This document shows positions 17,426-26,398 of a stretch of DNA of 64,000 nucleotides, piece after piece. Both the position numbers and the translations under genes were made by a program. Source of the DNA: Desulfobulbus sp. (lineage in GTDB: Bacteria > Desulfobacterota > Desulfobulbia > Desulfobulbales > Desulfobulbaceae); assembly GCA_028684915.1 (NCBI GenBank), contig JAQUEZ010000005.1, positions 1 through 64,000 of the forward strand, written 5' to 3'. The notes under the pieces are model-generated. The model searched no databases. It was not told the origin of the DNA and saw only the letters and a program-made list of their open reading frames with translations. Every line of letters begins with the position of its first letter. Positions within the stretch are counted from its first letter, which is position 1.

Positions 17426-20134
17426 ATGGAAAAACCCATTATCCGCAAGCATCGCAGCCTCTCTCCTATCTGGATCCTGCCTCTAGTGGCCCTCTGTATC
17501 GGCGGCTGGCTCCTCTACACCGGCATGCGCGACGCCGGTATCGACATCACCGTCCATTTTGAAGACGCCACCGGTATCAATCCTGGCAAGACCAAGGTTA
17601 TCGTCCGCGGCATTCCTGTGGGTACGGTGAAAAAACTCAACATCGACCCAGGAATGAAGGGCGTGAGCCTGATTATCACCATGGACAGCCAGATGCGTGA
17701 AGCCTTGGTAAGCGATACCACCTTCTGGATCGTCAAGCCCGAGGTTTCCGCAGGCAAGATCAGTGGCCTAGACACCTTGTTCGGTGGCTCCTACATCGGC
17801 ATGCGCCAGGGAAAATCCACCTCCTATACCGAACATTTTAAAGGCCTGCCCGAACAACCTTCAATCGACAACACCAGTCCCGGTCTGCATATCACCCTGG
17901 AAACAAACACGCTCTATTCTCTCCAACGTGGTTCCAACATCTACACCAAAAATATGCAGATCGGTTATATCGAGGATTACCTCCTTCAGGAAAACGGCAA
18001 AATCCTCCTCAGAGCCTTTATCGAGGCCCGTTTTACCCGCCTGATCCACAAGGGAACCCGCTTCTGGAATGCCAGCGGCCTCAGTCTCACCGGTGATGTG
18101 CAGAGTGGTCTGACCGTCAATGTCGAGTCGCTGGCCTCACTGATCTACGGCGGGCTTAGCTGTGAAACACCGGCATCGCTTGTGCAAAGCCCGCTGGCCG
18201 AGAACGGGGCGATGTTTTCGTTGTATAAGGATTTTGAGGACGCGGAATATGGCATTCCGGCCAAACTGCAGTTGGCCTCGGGCGAGGGGATTGTTGCCAG
18301 CAAGACCAAGGTCATGTACCGAGGCCTCAAGGCTGGCGTGGTGAAACAGATCGACATCAACGACGATGCACTCCACACCGTCACCGCAGTACTCCTGCTT
18401 GATCCAAGGGCTGAACCGGCCCTACGGGAGACCACCCGATTCTGGACGGTCCGTCCCCAGGTGCAGATTACCGGAGTAAAAAACCTGGAAACCCTGCTCA
18501 CCGGCCCCTACATCACCTTTGAGATCGGCAGCGGCGATAGGCGGGAGACCTTTATTGAAGAGCCCGGCCCCATGCCCAACCCGGTCACTCGCCCTGGGAC
18601 CTCCTTAACCCTGGTTGCCCCGGAGAGCGGTGGCTTGAACGTAGGTGCGCCGGTGCTCTTCAAGGAAATCACCGTGGGCGAAGTTACCGGGGTTGCCTTG
18701 GCGCCGAAAGGGGAAAAAGTCCTGGTGAAGATCACCGTCTTTGCGCCCCATGATACGCTGATCAATAAAAAAAGCGTTTTCTGGAAGACCGGCGGCTTTA
18801 AAGTGGATGCGAGCCTGAGTCGAATCAAGGTGGAACTGGGCTCGCTCCAGTCGCTGCTGGCTGGAGGAATCGCCTTTATGACCCCATCGGCCAAGACTGC
18901 ACCAGCGGTTGCCGCGGCGGGGGACCGTTTTCTTCTCTACCCGTCCTACGGCGAGGCGATTAAAACGATTCCCGAGATGGAGTTGCAGGGCCTACGACTG
19001 CACCTTGTTACCTCCCAGGCGCCCCGTCTCAGCGTTGGCGCACCGCTTCTGTTCAACAACATCCCGGTGGGAGAAGTGCTGGGCTTTGACCTGGCGCGTA
19101 ATCGTCGGGATACAGTTATCCACATACTCATCCAGGAGCAGTACCGGGACCTGATCAATAAAACGTCGCGCTTTTACACCGTCTCCCCGGTGAAACTCAA
19201 GGCCTCGCTTCAGGGAGTCAATCTGGAGACCGCGCCCTTTGATGCCCTGATCAACGGCGGCATTTCCTTTTTCACCGCAGGCCAGGGGAGCGCGGTGCAT
19301 TCAGAACAGAATTTTCCCCTCTATGCCTCAGCCCAGGAGGCGGAGAACGCCGATGCCCTGCGACTACACCTGCACTTCAAAAGCGGCGAAGGCATCAGCA
19401 CATCCACCGAGATCCGCTATCAGGGAATCAAGGTCGGTCGTTTGTCTGCGCTCCAGCTTGATCCGGCAAGCAGCGAAGTCCGCGCAGAGGCCTGTGTCGA
19501 CCCTGCCATGGCCACCTTGTTCCGGCGCAATTCCCGCCTACGCCTGATCCGCCCTGAGGCCAACATCACCGGGATCAAACATGTGGAAACCCTCTTAAGC
19601 GGTGCCTATATCGATCTGCAGCAAGGCCTGGGAGCCCAGATCACAGAGTTTACCGTGCTGCCGCTTGCCGAGGATACCACCCAGCCCAAGTCCGGGCTGA
19701 ACCTTATATTGGAGACCAGCAGTCTTGGTTCGCTCAAAAAGGGCAATCCCATCTACTACCGCCAGATCAGGGTGGGACAGATCATCGACTACCAACTCTC
19801 GCCCACGGCGCAGGAGGTTTGGCTCAAAGTCAATATCGAGGAACCTTTCTCGCGGCTGATCTACACCGGCACCCGTTTTTGGAACGCCAGCGGTATTAAG
19901 GTCAGCGGCGGCGTCCTCAGCGGCATGACCGTGCGCGCCGAATCAGTTGAATCGCTGTTGGTCGGCGGGATTGGCCTGGCCACTCCCGAAGGCACCGAAA
20001 TGGGACCACCGGCCTATCCGGGCCAACATTTCAAGGTGAGTGAAACCATTGACGAGACCTGGCTCAAATGGCACCCCCAAATACCTCTGGAAACAAAAGC
20101 TGCCGCCCCTCCCACAGTGAGCAAGAAGCGATGA
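17426..20134 (+). CDS. letB: LetB-like seven-MCE lipid transport tunnel protein
   Basis: The product is 902 residues: one N-terminal membrane helix (WILPLVALCIGGWLLY) and then seven repeats of the MCE domain, whose beta-strand word of type RGIPVGTV or KEITVGEV recurs near residues 65, 180, 300, 405, 540, 655 and 770. E. coli LetB (YebT) has seven MCE domains in about 877 residues while PqiB has three, so this is LetB-like. The protein is expected to stack as a hexameric periplasmic tunnel for lipids. It follows letA by 5 bp; the HAD gene overlaps its stop. Confidence 0.9.
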   Translation: MEKPIIRKHRSLSPIWILPLVALCIGGWLLYTGMRDAGIDITVHFEDATGINPGKTKVIVRGIPVGTVKKLNIDPGMKGVSLIITMDSQMREALVSDTTFWIVKPEVSAGKISGLDTLFGGSYIGMRQGKSTSYTEHFKGLPEQPSIDNTSPGLHITLETNTLYSLQRGSNIYTKNMQIGYIEDYLLQENGKILLRAFIEARFTRLIHKGTRFWNASGLSLTGDVQSGLTVNVESLASLIYGGLSCETPASLVQSPLAENGAMFSLYKDFEDAEYGIPAKLQLASGEGIVASKTKVMYRGLKAGVVKQIDINDDALHTVTAVLLLDPRAEPALRETTRFWTVRPQVQITGVKNLETLLTGPYITFEIGSGDRRETFIEEPGPMPNPVTRPGTSLTLVAPESGGLNVGAPVLFKEITVGEVTGVALAPKGEKVLVKITVFAPHDTLINKKSVFWKTGGFKVDASLSRIKVELGSLQSLLAGGIAFMTPSAKTAPAVAAAGDRFLLYPSYGEAIKTIPEMELQGLRLHLVTSQAPRLSVGAPLLFNNIPVGEVLGFDLARNRRDTVIHILIQEQYRDLINKTSRFYTVSPVKLKASLQGVNLETAPFDALINGGISFFTAGQGSAVHSEQNFPLYASAQEAENADALRLHLHFKSGEGISTSTEIRYQGIKVGRLSALQLDPASSEVRAEACVDPAMATLFRRNSRLRLIRPEANITGIKHVETLLSGAYIDLQQGLGAQITEFTVLPLAEDTTQPKSGLNLILETSSLGSLKKGNPIYYRQIRVGQIIDYQLSPTAQEVWLKVNIEEPFSRLIYTGTRFWNASGIKVSGGVLSGMTVRAESVESLLVGGIGLATPEGTEMGPPAYPGQHFKVSETIDETWLKWHPQIPLETKAAAPPTVSKKR

Positions 20135-20802
20135 ACACCTTACGCCTCACCGATTTGCTCTTTGACCTCGATGGCACCCTGACCGACCCCAAGCCGGGGA
20201 TCACCCGCTGTATCCAGTATGCCCTTTCCGAACTAGGCGTGGATGCGCCGAAGGCCGATGATCTGGAGTGGTGCATCGGCCCTCCGCTCGTCCAGTCCTT
20301 TGCCCGGCTTTTGCCAAGCGATGATTCCGAGCAGATTGGCCAGGCGGTGCTCCTGTACCGGGAGCGCTTTGCCGAGGTCGGCCTGTATGAAAACCGGGTC
20401 TACGACGGCGTCCCAGAAGCACTCCAGACACTACAGGAAGGAGGATACCGCCTTTTCCTCGCCACCTCTAAACCGCGAGTTTTCGCCAAGCGGATTCTTG
20501 ACCATTTCGGTTTACACCCATTTTTCACAAAAACCTTTGGCAGCGAGCTCGATGGTCAACTCACCGACAAGCCCTCTCTGGTACGCCACATCCTTGCGCA
20601 GACCGGAGGCAACCCCACGCAAACCATGATTATCGGTGATCGCAAGTATGACCTGCTTGGCGGTCGGGCCAATGCCATCCACGCCGCTGCAGTTACCTAT
20701 GGCTACGGCAGCGAGGAGGAGTTGCGCCGGGCCGGTGCCGATATGTATTTCCACTCACCGCAACAGATCAGCACCGATTTGTTGCAGTGTTATCAGGCCT
20801 AA
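20131..20802 (+). CDS. HAD-superfamily phosphatase (phosphoglycolate phosphatase-like)
   Basis: A 223-residue haloacid dehalogenase hydrolase. Motif I is FDLDGTLTDPK, with the nucleophile Asp and the acid/base Asp two residues on. Motif II lies around LFLATSKPR, motif III includes a Lys in the LTDKPSL region, and motif IV is IIGDRKYDLLGG. The cap domain lies between motifs I and II, as in Gph/PpaX-like enzymes. The ATG at 20131 overlaps the letB stop in ATGA, indicating translational coupling. The substrate may be phosphoglycolate or another small phosphoester; sequence alone does not decide. Confidence 0.85.
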   Translation: MNTLRLTDLLFDLDGTLTDPKPGITRCIQYALSELGVDAPKADDLEWCIGPPLVQSFARLLPSDDSEQIGQAVLLYRERFAEVGLYENRVYDGVPEALQTLQEGGYRLFLATSKPRVFAKRILDHFGLHPFFTKTFGSELDGQLTDKPSLVRHILAQTGGNPTQTMIIGDRKYDLLGGRANAIHAAAVTYGYGSEEELRRAGADMYFHSPQQISTDLLQCYQA

Positions 20803-20882
20803 ACACGTAGCCACCCACCCTCTCCCCCGCCATTCACCCAGGAAATACCTTTCACATTTGCACAAAATCCGTCATCCGCCTT

Positions 20883-20910
20883 TTGCCCTGTGACCATTCA
20901 TGCTTATAAT
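20883..20910 (+). promoter_or_regulatory. Sigma70-type promoter upstream of metY
   Basis: TTGCCC (20883-20888) and a perfect TATAAT (20905-20910) are separated by 16 bp. The promoter lies about 50 bp before the start codon, leaving no room for a SAM riboswitch, and none is visible. Confidence 0.6.
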
Positions 20911-20958
20911 GGCACCTATCCATTTTTTTTTCGGGACCGCTTCTAAGGAGGATTGCAC

Positions 20959-22239
20959 ATGGCCGGACAACAGCACAGTTTTGGTTTCACCACCCGTCAA
21001 CTTCATGCCGGACAAACGGCTGATCCCACCACCGGCAGCAGGGCTCTGCCCCTGTACCAGACCACCTCCTACCGCTTTCACAGTTGCGAGCATGCCGCCA
21101 ACCTCTTTGCGCTCAAAGAATTCGGTAATATCTACACCCGGATCATGAATCCGACCACAGATGTGCTTGAACAACGGGTCGCCTCCCTCGAAGGGGGACT
21201 GGCCGGGTTAGCAGCCAGCAGCGGTCACGGTGCCCAGACCCTGGCCTTTTTCACCCTTTGCCAAGCCGGTGACCATATCGTCTCCAGCAACAGCCTTTAT
21301 GGCGGCACCTACAACCAGTTGCGCTACACCCTGCCCCGGCTGGGAATCGAGGTCAGCTTTGCCGATCCGAGTGATCCGGATTCCTTTGCCCGTGCCATCC
21401 GTCCTAACACCAAACTGATCTACGGTGAAACTCTGGGTAACCCAGGTCTGATCGTTTTTCCCTTTGAGGAGGTCCGCGCCATTGCCAATGCACACAATAT
21501 CCCCCTGATGATCGACAACACCGTGGCCACGCCCTTTCTCTGCCGGCCCCTCGAATGGGGGGCCAACATCGTCAGCCATAGCACCACCAAATTCCTCAAC
21601 GGTCACGGAACCTGCCTCGGCGGCATCCTCATCGATGGCGGAAACTTTAATTGGACCTCGGGCCGATTTGCCAACTTCACCGATCCCGACCCCTCCTACC
21701 ACGGTCTGGTCTATGCCAGCCTCGGCGAACCGGCCTTCATCCTCAAGGCCCGGGTGCAGATGCTTCGCGACTTGGGCGTCTCGGCCTCGCCCTTCAACAG
21801 CTGGCTTACCGTGCAGGGCATTGAGACCCTCAGCCTACGCATGCAGCGCCATGTGACCAACGCTACGGCTGTGGCCGAATTTCTCCTGGGACATAAGCAG
21901 GTCGACTGGGTGAGTTATCCCGGCCTGAGCAATCATCCAAGCCACGAACGAGCCTTGAAATATCTGCCTCATGGTGCAGGCGCTATTCTCACCTTCGGTA
22001 TCAAGGGCGGACGGGAGGCGGGGCAGCATTTCATTGACCAGCTACAGCTCTTCAGCCATGTGGCCAACATCGGTGATGCCAAGAGTCTGGCCATTCATCC
22101 GGCCAGCACGACCCACAGCCAGTTAAGCGAGGAAGAGATGCGTGGTGCCGGGGTAACGCCGGATATGGTGCGGTTGAGTATCGGTCTGGAAGATGCGGAG
22201 GATCTGTTCTGGGATCTGGATCAGGCCCTAACAGCCTGA
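20959..22239 (+). CDS. metY: O-acetylhomoserine sulfhydrylase (Cys/Met metabolism PLP enzyme)
   Basis: A 426-residue fold-type I PLP enzyme of the cystathionine gamma-synthase family. Features are LYQTTSYRFHS near the N-terminus, YTRIMNPTTDVLEQRVASLEGG, and the PLP lysine in SHSTTKFLNGHGT, with IHPASTTHSQL near the C-terminus. These, and the length, match O-acetylhomoserine (thiol)-lyase, which makes homocysteine from O-acetylhomoserine and sulfide. Direct sulfhydrylation is a natural route in a sulfide-producing organism. AAGGAGG at 20945-20951 fixes the ATG at 20959. A cystathionine or methionine lyase is a less likely alternative. Confidence 0.9.
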   Translation: MAGQQHSFGFTTRQLHAGQTADPTTGSRALPLYQTTSYRFHSCEHAANLFALKEFGNIYTRIMNPTTDVLEQRVASLEGGLAGLAASSGHGAQTLAFFTLCQAGDHIVSSNSLYGGTYNQLRYTLPRLGIEVSFADPSDPDSFARAIRPNTKLIYGETLGNPGLIVFPFEEVRAIANAHNIPLMIDNTVATPFLCRPLEWGANIVSHSTTKFLNGHGTCLGGILIDGGNFNWTSGRFANFTDPDPSYHGLVYASLGEPAFILKARVQMLRDLGVSASPFNSWLTVQGIETLSLRMQRHVTNATAVAEFLLGHKQVDWVSYPGLSNHPSHERALKYLPHGAGAILTFGIKGGREAGQHFIDQLQLFSHVANIGDAKSLAIHPASTTHSQLSEEEMRGAGVTPDMVRLSIGLEDAEDLFWDLDQALTA

Positions 22240-22260
22240 TCCAGAGAAAACACAGAAAAT

Positions 22261-23190
22261 TTATTGCAGGGTTGACTGGCCGGAAGAGGTGTCAATGCAA
22301 TCGGAGGAAACCTGGCAGCTGTCGCTGCTGCCGGGGATGTTCAGCGGATCGGACTGCCCACGAACGTCCACTGGCGGCGTAGTGAGATAGCTGAGAATCG
22401 CCGCCTCGCCCTGACGAATCATGAGTCCTTCCGGGGTCTTGGTCATCAACACCGGAATTTCGTTAATCCCGAGCGAACTAAGCAGGGCCTTATTAAGGGC
22501 AATTGAATGGGCTGGACGATAGCTCACCTGGGGCACGTCAATGGCGTCCACCTTATCAATCGGGTTAAAGGAAACCGTGGCTTTGGTATTGGTTTTCAGG
22601 GCCGCGATCACCTTTTCACAGTGGAGGCAGGTCGAGGAAAAGAACAGATAATGTTCCGGTGACTTGAGCACGCCCAACCTTTGCGCAAAAACCCCGGCGG
22701 TAAAAGCCTGCCTTCCCGGGAGACTCTTGCTGACATCCAGACTAGCAAAAGAGAGCGTGGCGGCGGCGCAGATAAGAACGCCAGCCACCATCTGGCGGAC
22801 GCCCAACAACAGATTCAACAACACCACGAAAAGAAAAATCCCGATGCAGTAGCTGCAGAAGGTCTGGGCCACCAGATACTGAAAACTCACCAGTACACCC
22901 TCTGCCGCCAATCCGGCAAGGAGGATGTTTTTGATCAAGCTGGGTACACGCCGCTGCTCGCCCCGAGCTGCATGCAGCCCCCAATAAACCATCTGAAAAA
23001 AGAGCAACCCCACCACATTGATGACCAGGGGGGAAACCCGGGTCAACTTTTCCACCACCTTGCACCCGTCATTCAAGCAGAGAGGTGCACCTTGATAAAA
23101 AGTATAACCGATCTGCCCTGCAATCAGCAGGCTGGCCACCAAGGCCAAGAACTGCCCCAACTGCAGGATTGTATTTTTTCGTTTTAACAT
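22261..23190 (-). CDS. VKOR-family protein fused to a thioredoxin-like domain
   Basis: A 309-residue membrane protein. Four or five hydrophobic helices carry the cysteine pairs of bacterial vitamin K epoxide reductase homologues: C38/C43 in the first loop (CLNDGC) and CSYC near residue 113. A C-terminal thioredoxin-like domain has its own CxxC, STCLHC near 190, and IPVLMT as the cis-Pro region. VKOR-Trx fusions replace DsbB in forming disulfides in exported proteins, using quinone as acceptor. It lies 129 bp downstream of lipA with its own promoter, so it is probably not part of the gcv operon. Confidence 0.88.
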   Translation of the reverse strand: MLKRKNTILQLGQFLALVASLLIAGQIGYTFYQGAPLCLNDGCKVVEKLTRVSPLVINVVGLLFFQMVYWGLHAARGEQRRVPSLIKNILLAGLAAEGVLVSFQYLVAQTFCSYCIGIFLFVVLLNLLLGVRQMVAGVLICAAATLSFASLDVSKSLPGRQAFTAGVFAQRLGVLKSPEHYLFFSSTCLHCEKVIAALKTNTKATVSFNPIDKVDAIDVPQVSYRPAHSIALNKALLSSLGINEIPVLMTKTPEGLMIRQGEAAILSYLTTPPVDVRGQSDPLNIPGSSDSCQVSSDCIDTSSGQSTLQ

Positions 23191-23270
23191 GGGATCCCGG
23201 TCGTTGACTCATCTGAAGGCTTGGCCCCAGAGCCACGATACACGTGTCTGGGCCACGCATGAAAGCGTCT

Positions 23271-23299
23271 ATAATGAACCATTCTCCAACCGGTGTCAA
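23271..23299 (-). promoter_or_regulatory. Promoter of the VKOR gene
   Basis: On the minus strand TTGACA (23299-23294) and CATTAT (23276-23271) are spaced by 17 bp, about 80 bp before the VKOR start and after the lipA stop. Confidence 0.55.
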
Positions 23300-23319
23300 C
23301 TCTGGCAACAAAAGGAACG

Positions 23320-24201
23320 CTACAGCAACGAATTGGTCGCCTCTTTCGCCCGTCTCAACAGGGACTCGGCCTGGTAGGAACTACGGACAAAGGGGGCAGA
23401 GGCCACCGCACCGAACCCTAAGGCCAACGCCTCCTGTTCAAGCTCGGCAAATTCCTCGGGCGGCAGATATCGCACCACCGGGAGATGGTTCTGAGAAGGC
23501 TGCAGATACTGCCCGATGGTGAGGATATCGCATTCAACCCGTCGCAGATCCGCCATCAATTGCTGCAGTTCTTCCCTGCGCTCTCCCAGTCCCACCATAA
23601 TGCCACACTTGGTCACCATCTCCGGGACAATCCGCTTACTCTGCCGCAGCACTTCTAGGCTCTGTGCATATCCTGCCTGGGGCCGCACTGTGGCATAGAG
23701 GGAAGCCACGGTTTCCAAGTTGTGATTGAGCACCTCGGGACGCGCTGCCAGCACGGTGGTCAACGCTTCGGTGTTTCCCTGGAAATCAGGGATCAGCACC
23801 TCGACCAGCGTCTGCGGATTCCATTCGCGGAGAGCGGCAATGGTCGCGGCAAAATGAGCGGCTCCACCGTCGCCAAGATCGTCCCGGGTAACCGAGGTAA
23901 TCACGCAATAGCTAAGCTCCATGGTCCGCACCGCCTCGGCCACCCGGCGGGGTTCATCGGGATCGGGCTGGCCTTGCGGACCGTGTCCCACTGCGCAGAA
24001 ACGGCAGTTACGGCTGCAACGATCCCCAAGAATCATAAAGGTGGCTGCCCCCTTGCCGAAACATTCAAACTGGTTGGGGCACATCGCTTCCTGGCAGACA
24101 GTACTCAGACATTGATCCTTGATCAGGTGCCGGATACGTTCATACTGTGGTCCGGAGGGCAATTTTCGCTTCAGCCAACGGGGCTTGGGTTGATGGGTCA
24201 T
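23320..24201 (-). CDS. lipA: Lipoyl synthase
   Basis: A 293-residue radical-SAM enzyme that inserts two sulfurs into octanoyl-lysine on lipoyl domains. Both iron-sulfur sites are visible: the auxiliary cluster cysteines C36, C41 and C47 (CX4CX5C) and the radical-SAM cysteines C62, C66 and C69 (CX3CX2C). C31 is an additional cysteine near the auxiliary set. The conserved C-terminal serine that ligates the auxiliary cluster fits the RSSY segment. It overlaps lipB by 4 bp and ends the glycine cleavage operon, where its main client would be GcvH. Confidence 0.95.
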   Translation of the reverse strand: MTHQPKPRWLKRKLPSGPQYERIRHLIKDQCLSTVCQEAMCPNQFECFGKGAATFMILGDRCSRNCRFCAVGHGPQGQPDPDEPRRVAEAVRTMELSYCVITSVTRDDLGDGGAAHFAATIAALREWNPQTLVEVLIPDFQGNTEALTTVLAARPEVLNHNLETVASLYATVRPQAGYAQSLEVLRQSKRIVPEMVTKCGIMVGLGERREELQQLMADLRRVECDILTIGQYLQPSQNHLPVVRYLPPEEFAELEQEALALGFGAVASAPFVRSSYQAESLLRRAKEATNSLL

Positions 24202-24899
24202 GCAGCAGGCGATCCTTGGAGAATGGAGGAGAGGTACGCGTTATCCAGGGTTTGCAGAGTGCACTCAAAAAGCGCTTCCAGATGATACCGAAGTCGGTTT
24301 TTAACAGCGACCATAGAACAGCCGGATCCCCCCTCGCGTAAAAGCGAAGTCATCCCCACCCCGGTGAGACCACAGGGATTGATCCAGGAGAAAGGGCCTA
24401 AATCGGGCGCCACATTAAGGGCCAGACCATGGAAGGCCACACCATGACGAATGGCTATGCCGATACTGCCCAGCTTGTTGTTCTCTACCCAGACCCCGTG
24501 ATTTCGGGGGTCACGGTTGGCGACAACGCCGCAGTCAGCCGCCAGCCGGAGCATCAGCTCCTCGAGCAGGCAGACATAATCACCCACCCGCAGATGGCGT
24601 TTTTTCAGGCTGATAATCGGATAGAGCACCAACTGTCCCGGACCGTGGTAGGTGATCTCGCCGCCGCGCTCTATCGACACGAGATCGATGCCGCGCTCGG
24701 CAAGAAAGGACTCGCGCACCCCGAGATGACCACGGCTGGCGTGACGTCCCAGGGTGAACACCGACGGATGCTCGACGCAGAGAAACAGGTCCTGGTCGAC
24801 TGTTCCCCGATGTCGGGCCGCTGCCAGTTGAACCTGGAGCGCATGCACCTCTGCGTAACGCTGCAACCCCAGGTCAACGAATCCGGCGGGGTGGGACAT
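24198..24899 (-). CDS. lipB: Octanoyl-ACP:protein N-octanoyltransferase
   Basis: A 233-residue LipB that transfers octanoate from ACP to the lipoyl lysine. The motifs are in order: RGGEITYHGPGQLVLYPI, the active-site lysine in NKLGSIGIAI, and the active-site cysteine in WINPCGLTGVGMTSL. It starts 5 bp after gcvPB and overlaps lipA by 4 bp, so the octanoylation and sulfur-insertion steps are translated together, next to the acceptor protein gene gcvH. Confidence 0.95.
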   Translation of the reverse strand: MSHPAGFVDLGLQRYAEVHALQVQLAAARHRGTVDQDLFLCVEHPSVFTLGRHASRGHLGVRESFLAERGIDLVSIERGGEITYHGPGQLVLYPIISLKKRHLRVGDYVCLLEELMLRLAADCGVVANRDPRNHGVWVENNKLGSIGIAIRHGVAFHGLALNVAPDLGPFSWINPCGLTGVGMTSLLREGGSGCSMVAVKNRLRYHLEALFECTLQTLDNAYLSSILQGSPAA

Positions 24900-24904
24900 C
24901 GTCC

Positions 24905-26398
24905 TTAGTTCTCAGCCAGGGGCAGGCCGATCAGGCAGGGACAACGCGCCGCCTGGACCTCATCAAGCCGCCGCACCTTGGTTATCTGCGGGGCCTGACG
25001 CAACAGTTCGGGCTGTTCCTTGGCCTCCTCGACGATAGCCTTGAGCGCAGCAATGAACTGATCGATATCCTCTTTGCACTCGGTCTCGGTGGGCTCGATC
25101 ATCATCGCCCCATGGACCACCAGGGGAAAATAGATGGTCGGCGGATGATAGCCGTAGTCGATCAACCGTTTGGCCATATCCAAGGTGCTGATCTTATCCG
25201 CCTGCTGATTGAGATCGGAAAAAACGCACTCGTGCATGCAGGGCCGGTCATAGGGCAAATGGAGCACATCTTTGAGCTGCTCTTTGATGTAGTTGGCATT
25301 GAGAACCGCCAACCGACTGGCTTGTTTCAATCCGGCCTCGCCCATGGTGAGGATATAACTGTAGGCGCGAACCAGCACCCCGAAGTTGCCGTGAAAGGCA
25401 TGGACCCGACCCACAGAAAGGGGCAGACTTTCATCCAAACGGTATGTATCGTCCTCGCAGACCACCCGTGGCACAGGCAAGAAGGGTTCAAGTTCACGGG
25501 TAACACACACGGGTCCGGCACCGGGGCCACCGCCACCGTGCGGGGTGGAAAAGGTCTTGTGCAGGTTAAGGTGGAGCACGTCGACGCCGCAGGCTTTGGC
25601 ATCAATCACCCCTAGGACCGCGTTCATGTTGGCGCCGTCTCCATAGACCAGGCCGCCCTTGGCGTGGACGATGGCAGCGATCTCGCGGATCCGCTCCTCA
25701 AAGAGCCCCAGGGTATTGGGATTGGTGAGCATGATCCCGGCGGTGTCCTCGTCCATCAAGGAGGCGACCAGGGCCGGATCAAGCATGCCCTGTGCATCGG
25801 ACTTGACCGGGATGGCCTTGTAACCACAGAGAGCGGCGGAGGCCGGGTTGGTCCCATGGGCCGTATCCGGAATCAGGATCTTGTGCCGCTGTCCACCACG
25901 GCTGCGGTGATAGGCATGAAAAATCAGCATGCCGGTCAGCTCGCCATGGGCGCCGGCTGCCGGCTGCAAGGAGACCGCGTCCAGACCGGTGATCGCTGCC
26001 AGATGCTGCTGCAGTTCGTAAAGCAGTTGCAAGGTTCCCTGGCAGAGTGCATCCTCCAGCATGGGATGGGCAGAGGCAATGGCCGGGGTTGCAGCCTGGC
26101 GCTCGTTGGTTTTGGGATTGTACTTCATGGTGCAGGAGCCAAGCGGATACATGCCGCTATCGACCCCGAAGTTCCACTGGGAAAGCCGGGTGTAGTGCCG
26201 CACCACATCAACCTCGCTCAAATCGGGAAAATCTACTCCCGCGCCCATAAGCGTTTCATCCAAAGAGGCCAGAGGGACATCACTCTCCGGAATCGACATC
26301 CCGATCCGCCCCTTTTTCCCCTTCTCCCACAACAACGGCTCGTTCAGGATCAGGCCACCGGTTCCCAGGGCTGCGCCCTTGGTCAGTTGTTCACTCAT
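24905..26398 (-). CDS. gcvPB: Glycine dehydrogenase (decarboxylating), subunit 2
   Basis: A 497-residue P-protein half carrying the PLP site: Lys281 in HLNLHKTFSTPHGGGGPG. GcvPA and GcvPB together decarboxylate glycine and pass the aminomethyl group to lipoylated GcvH. Splitting of the P-protein into two polypeptides is common outside enterobacteria. The start ATG at 26398 overlaps the gcvPA stop (ATGA), so the two halves should be made in equal amounts. The conserved glycine-rich loop after the lysine is complete. Confidence 0.96.
   Translation of the reverse strand: MSEQLTKGAALGTGGLILNEPLLWEKGKKGRIGMSIPESDVPLASLDETLMGAGVDFPDLSEVDVVRHYTRLSQWNFGVDSGMYPLGSCTMKYNPKTNERQAATPAIASAHPMLEDALCQGTLQLLYELQQHLAAITGLDAVSLQPAAGAHGELTGMLIFHAYHRSRGGQRHKILIPDTAHGTNPASAALCGYKAIPVKSDAQGMLDPALVASLMDEDTAGIMLTNPNTLGLFEERIREIAAIVHAKGGLVYGDGANMNAVLGVIDAKACGVDVLHLNLHKTFSTPHGGGGPGAGPVCVTRELEPFLPVPRVVCEDDTYRLDESLPLSVGRVHAFHGNFGVLVRAYSYILTMGEAGLKQASRLAVLNANYIKEQLKDVLHLPYDRPCMHECVFSDLNQQADKISTLDMAKRLIDYGYHPPTIYFPLVVHGAMMIEPTETECKEDIDQFIAALKAIVEEAKEQPELLRQAPQITKVRRLDEVQAARCPCLIGLPLAEN

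Noticed and set aside
20811..20958. SAM riboswitch before the sulfhydrylase gene
   Set aside because: The promoter sits too close to the start codon to leave room, and no S-box or SAM-II elements are visible.
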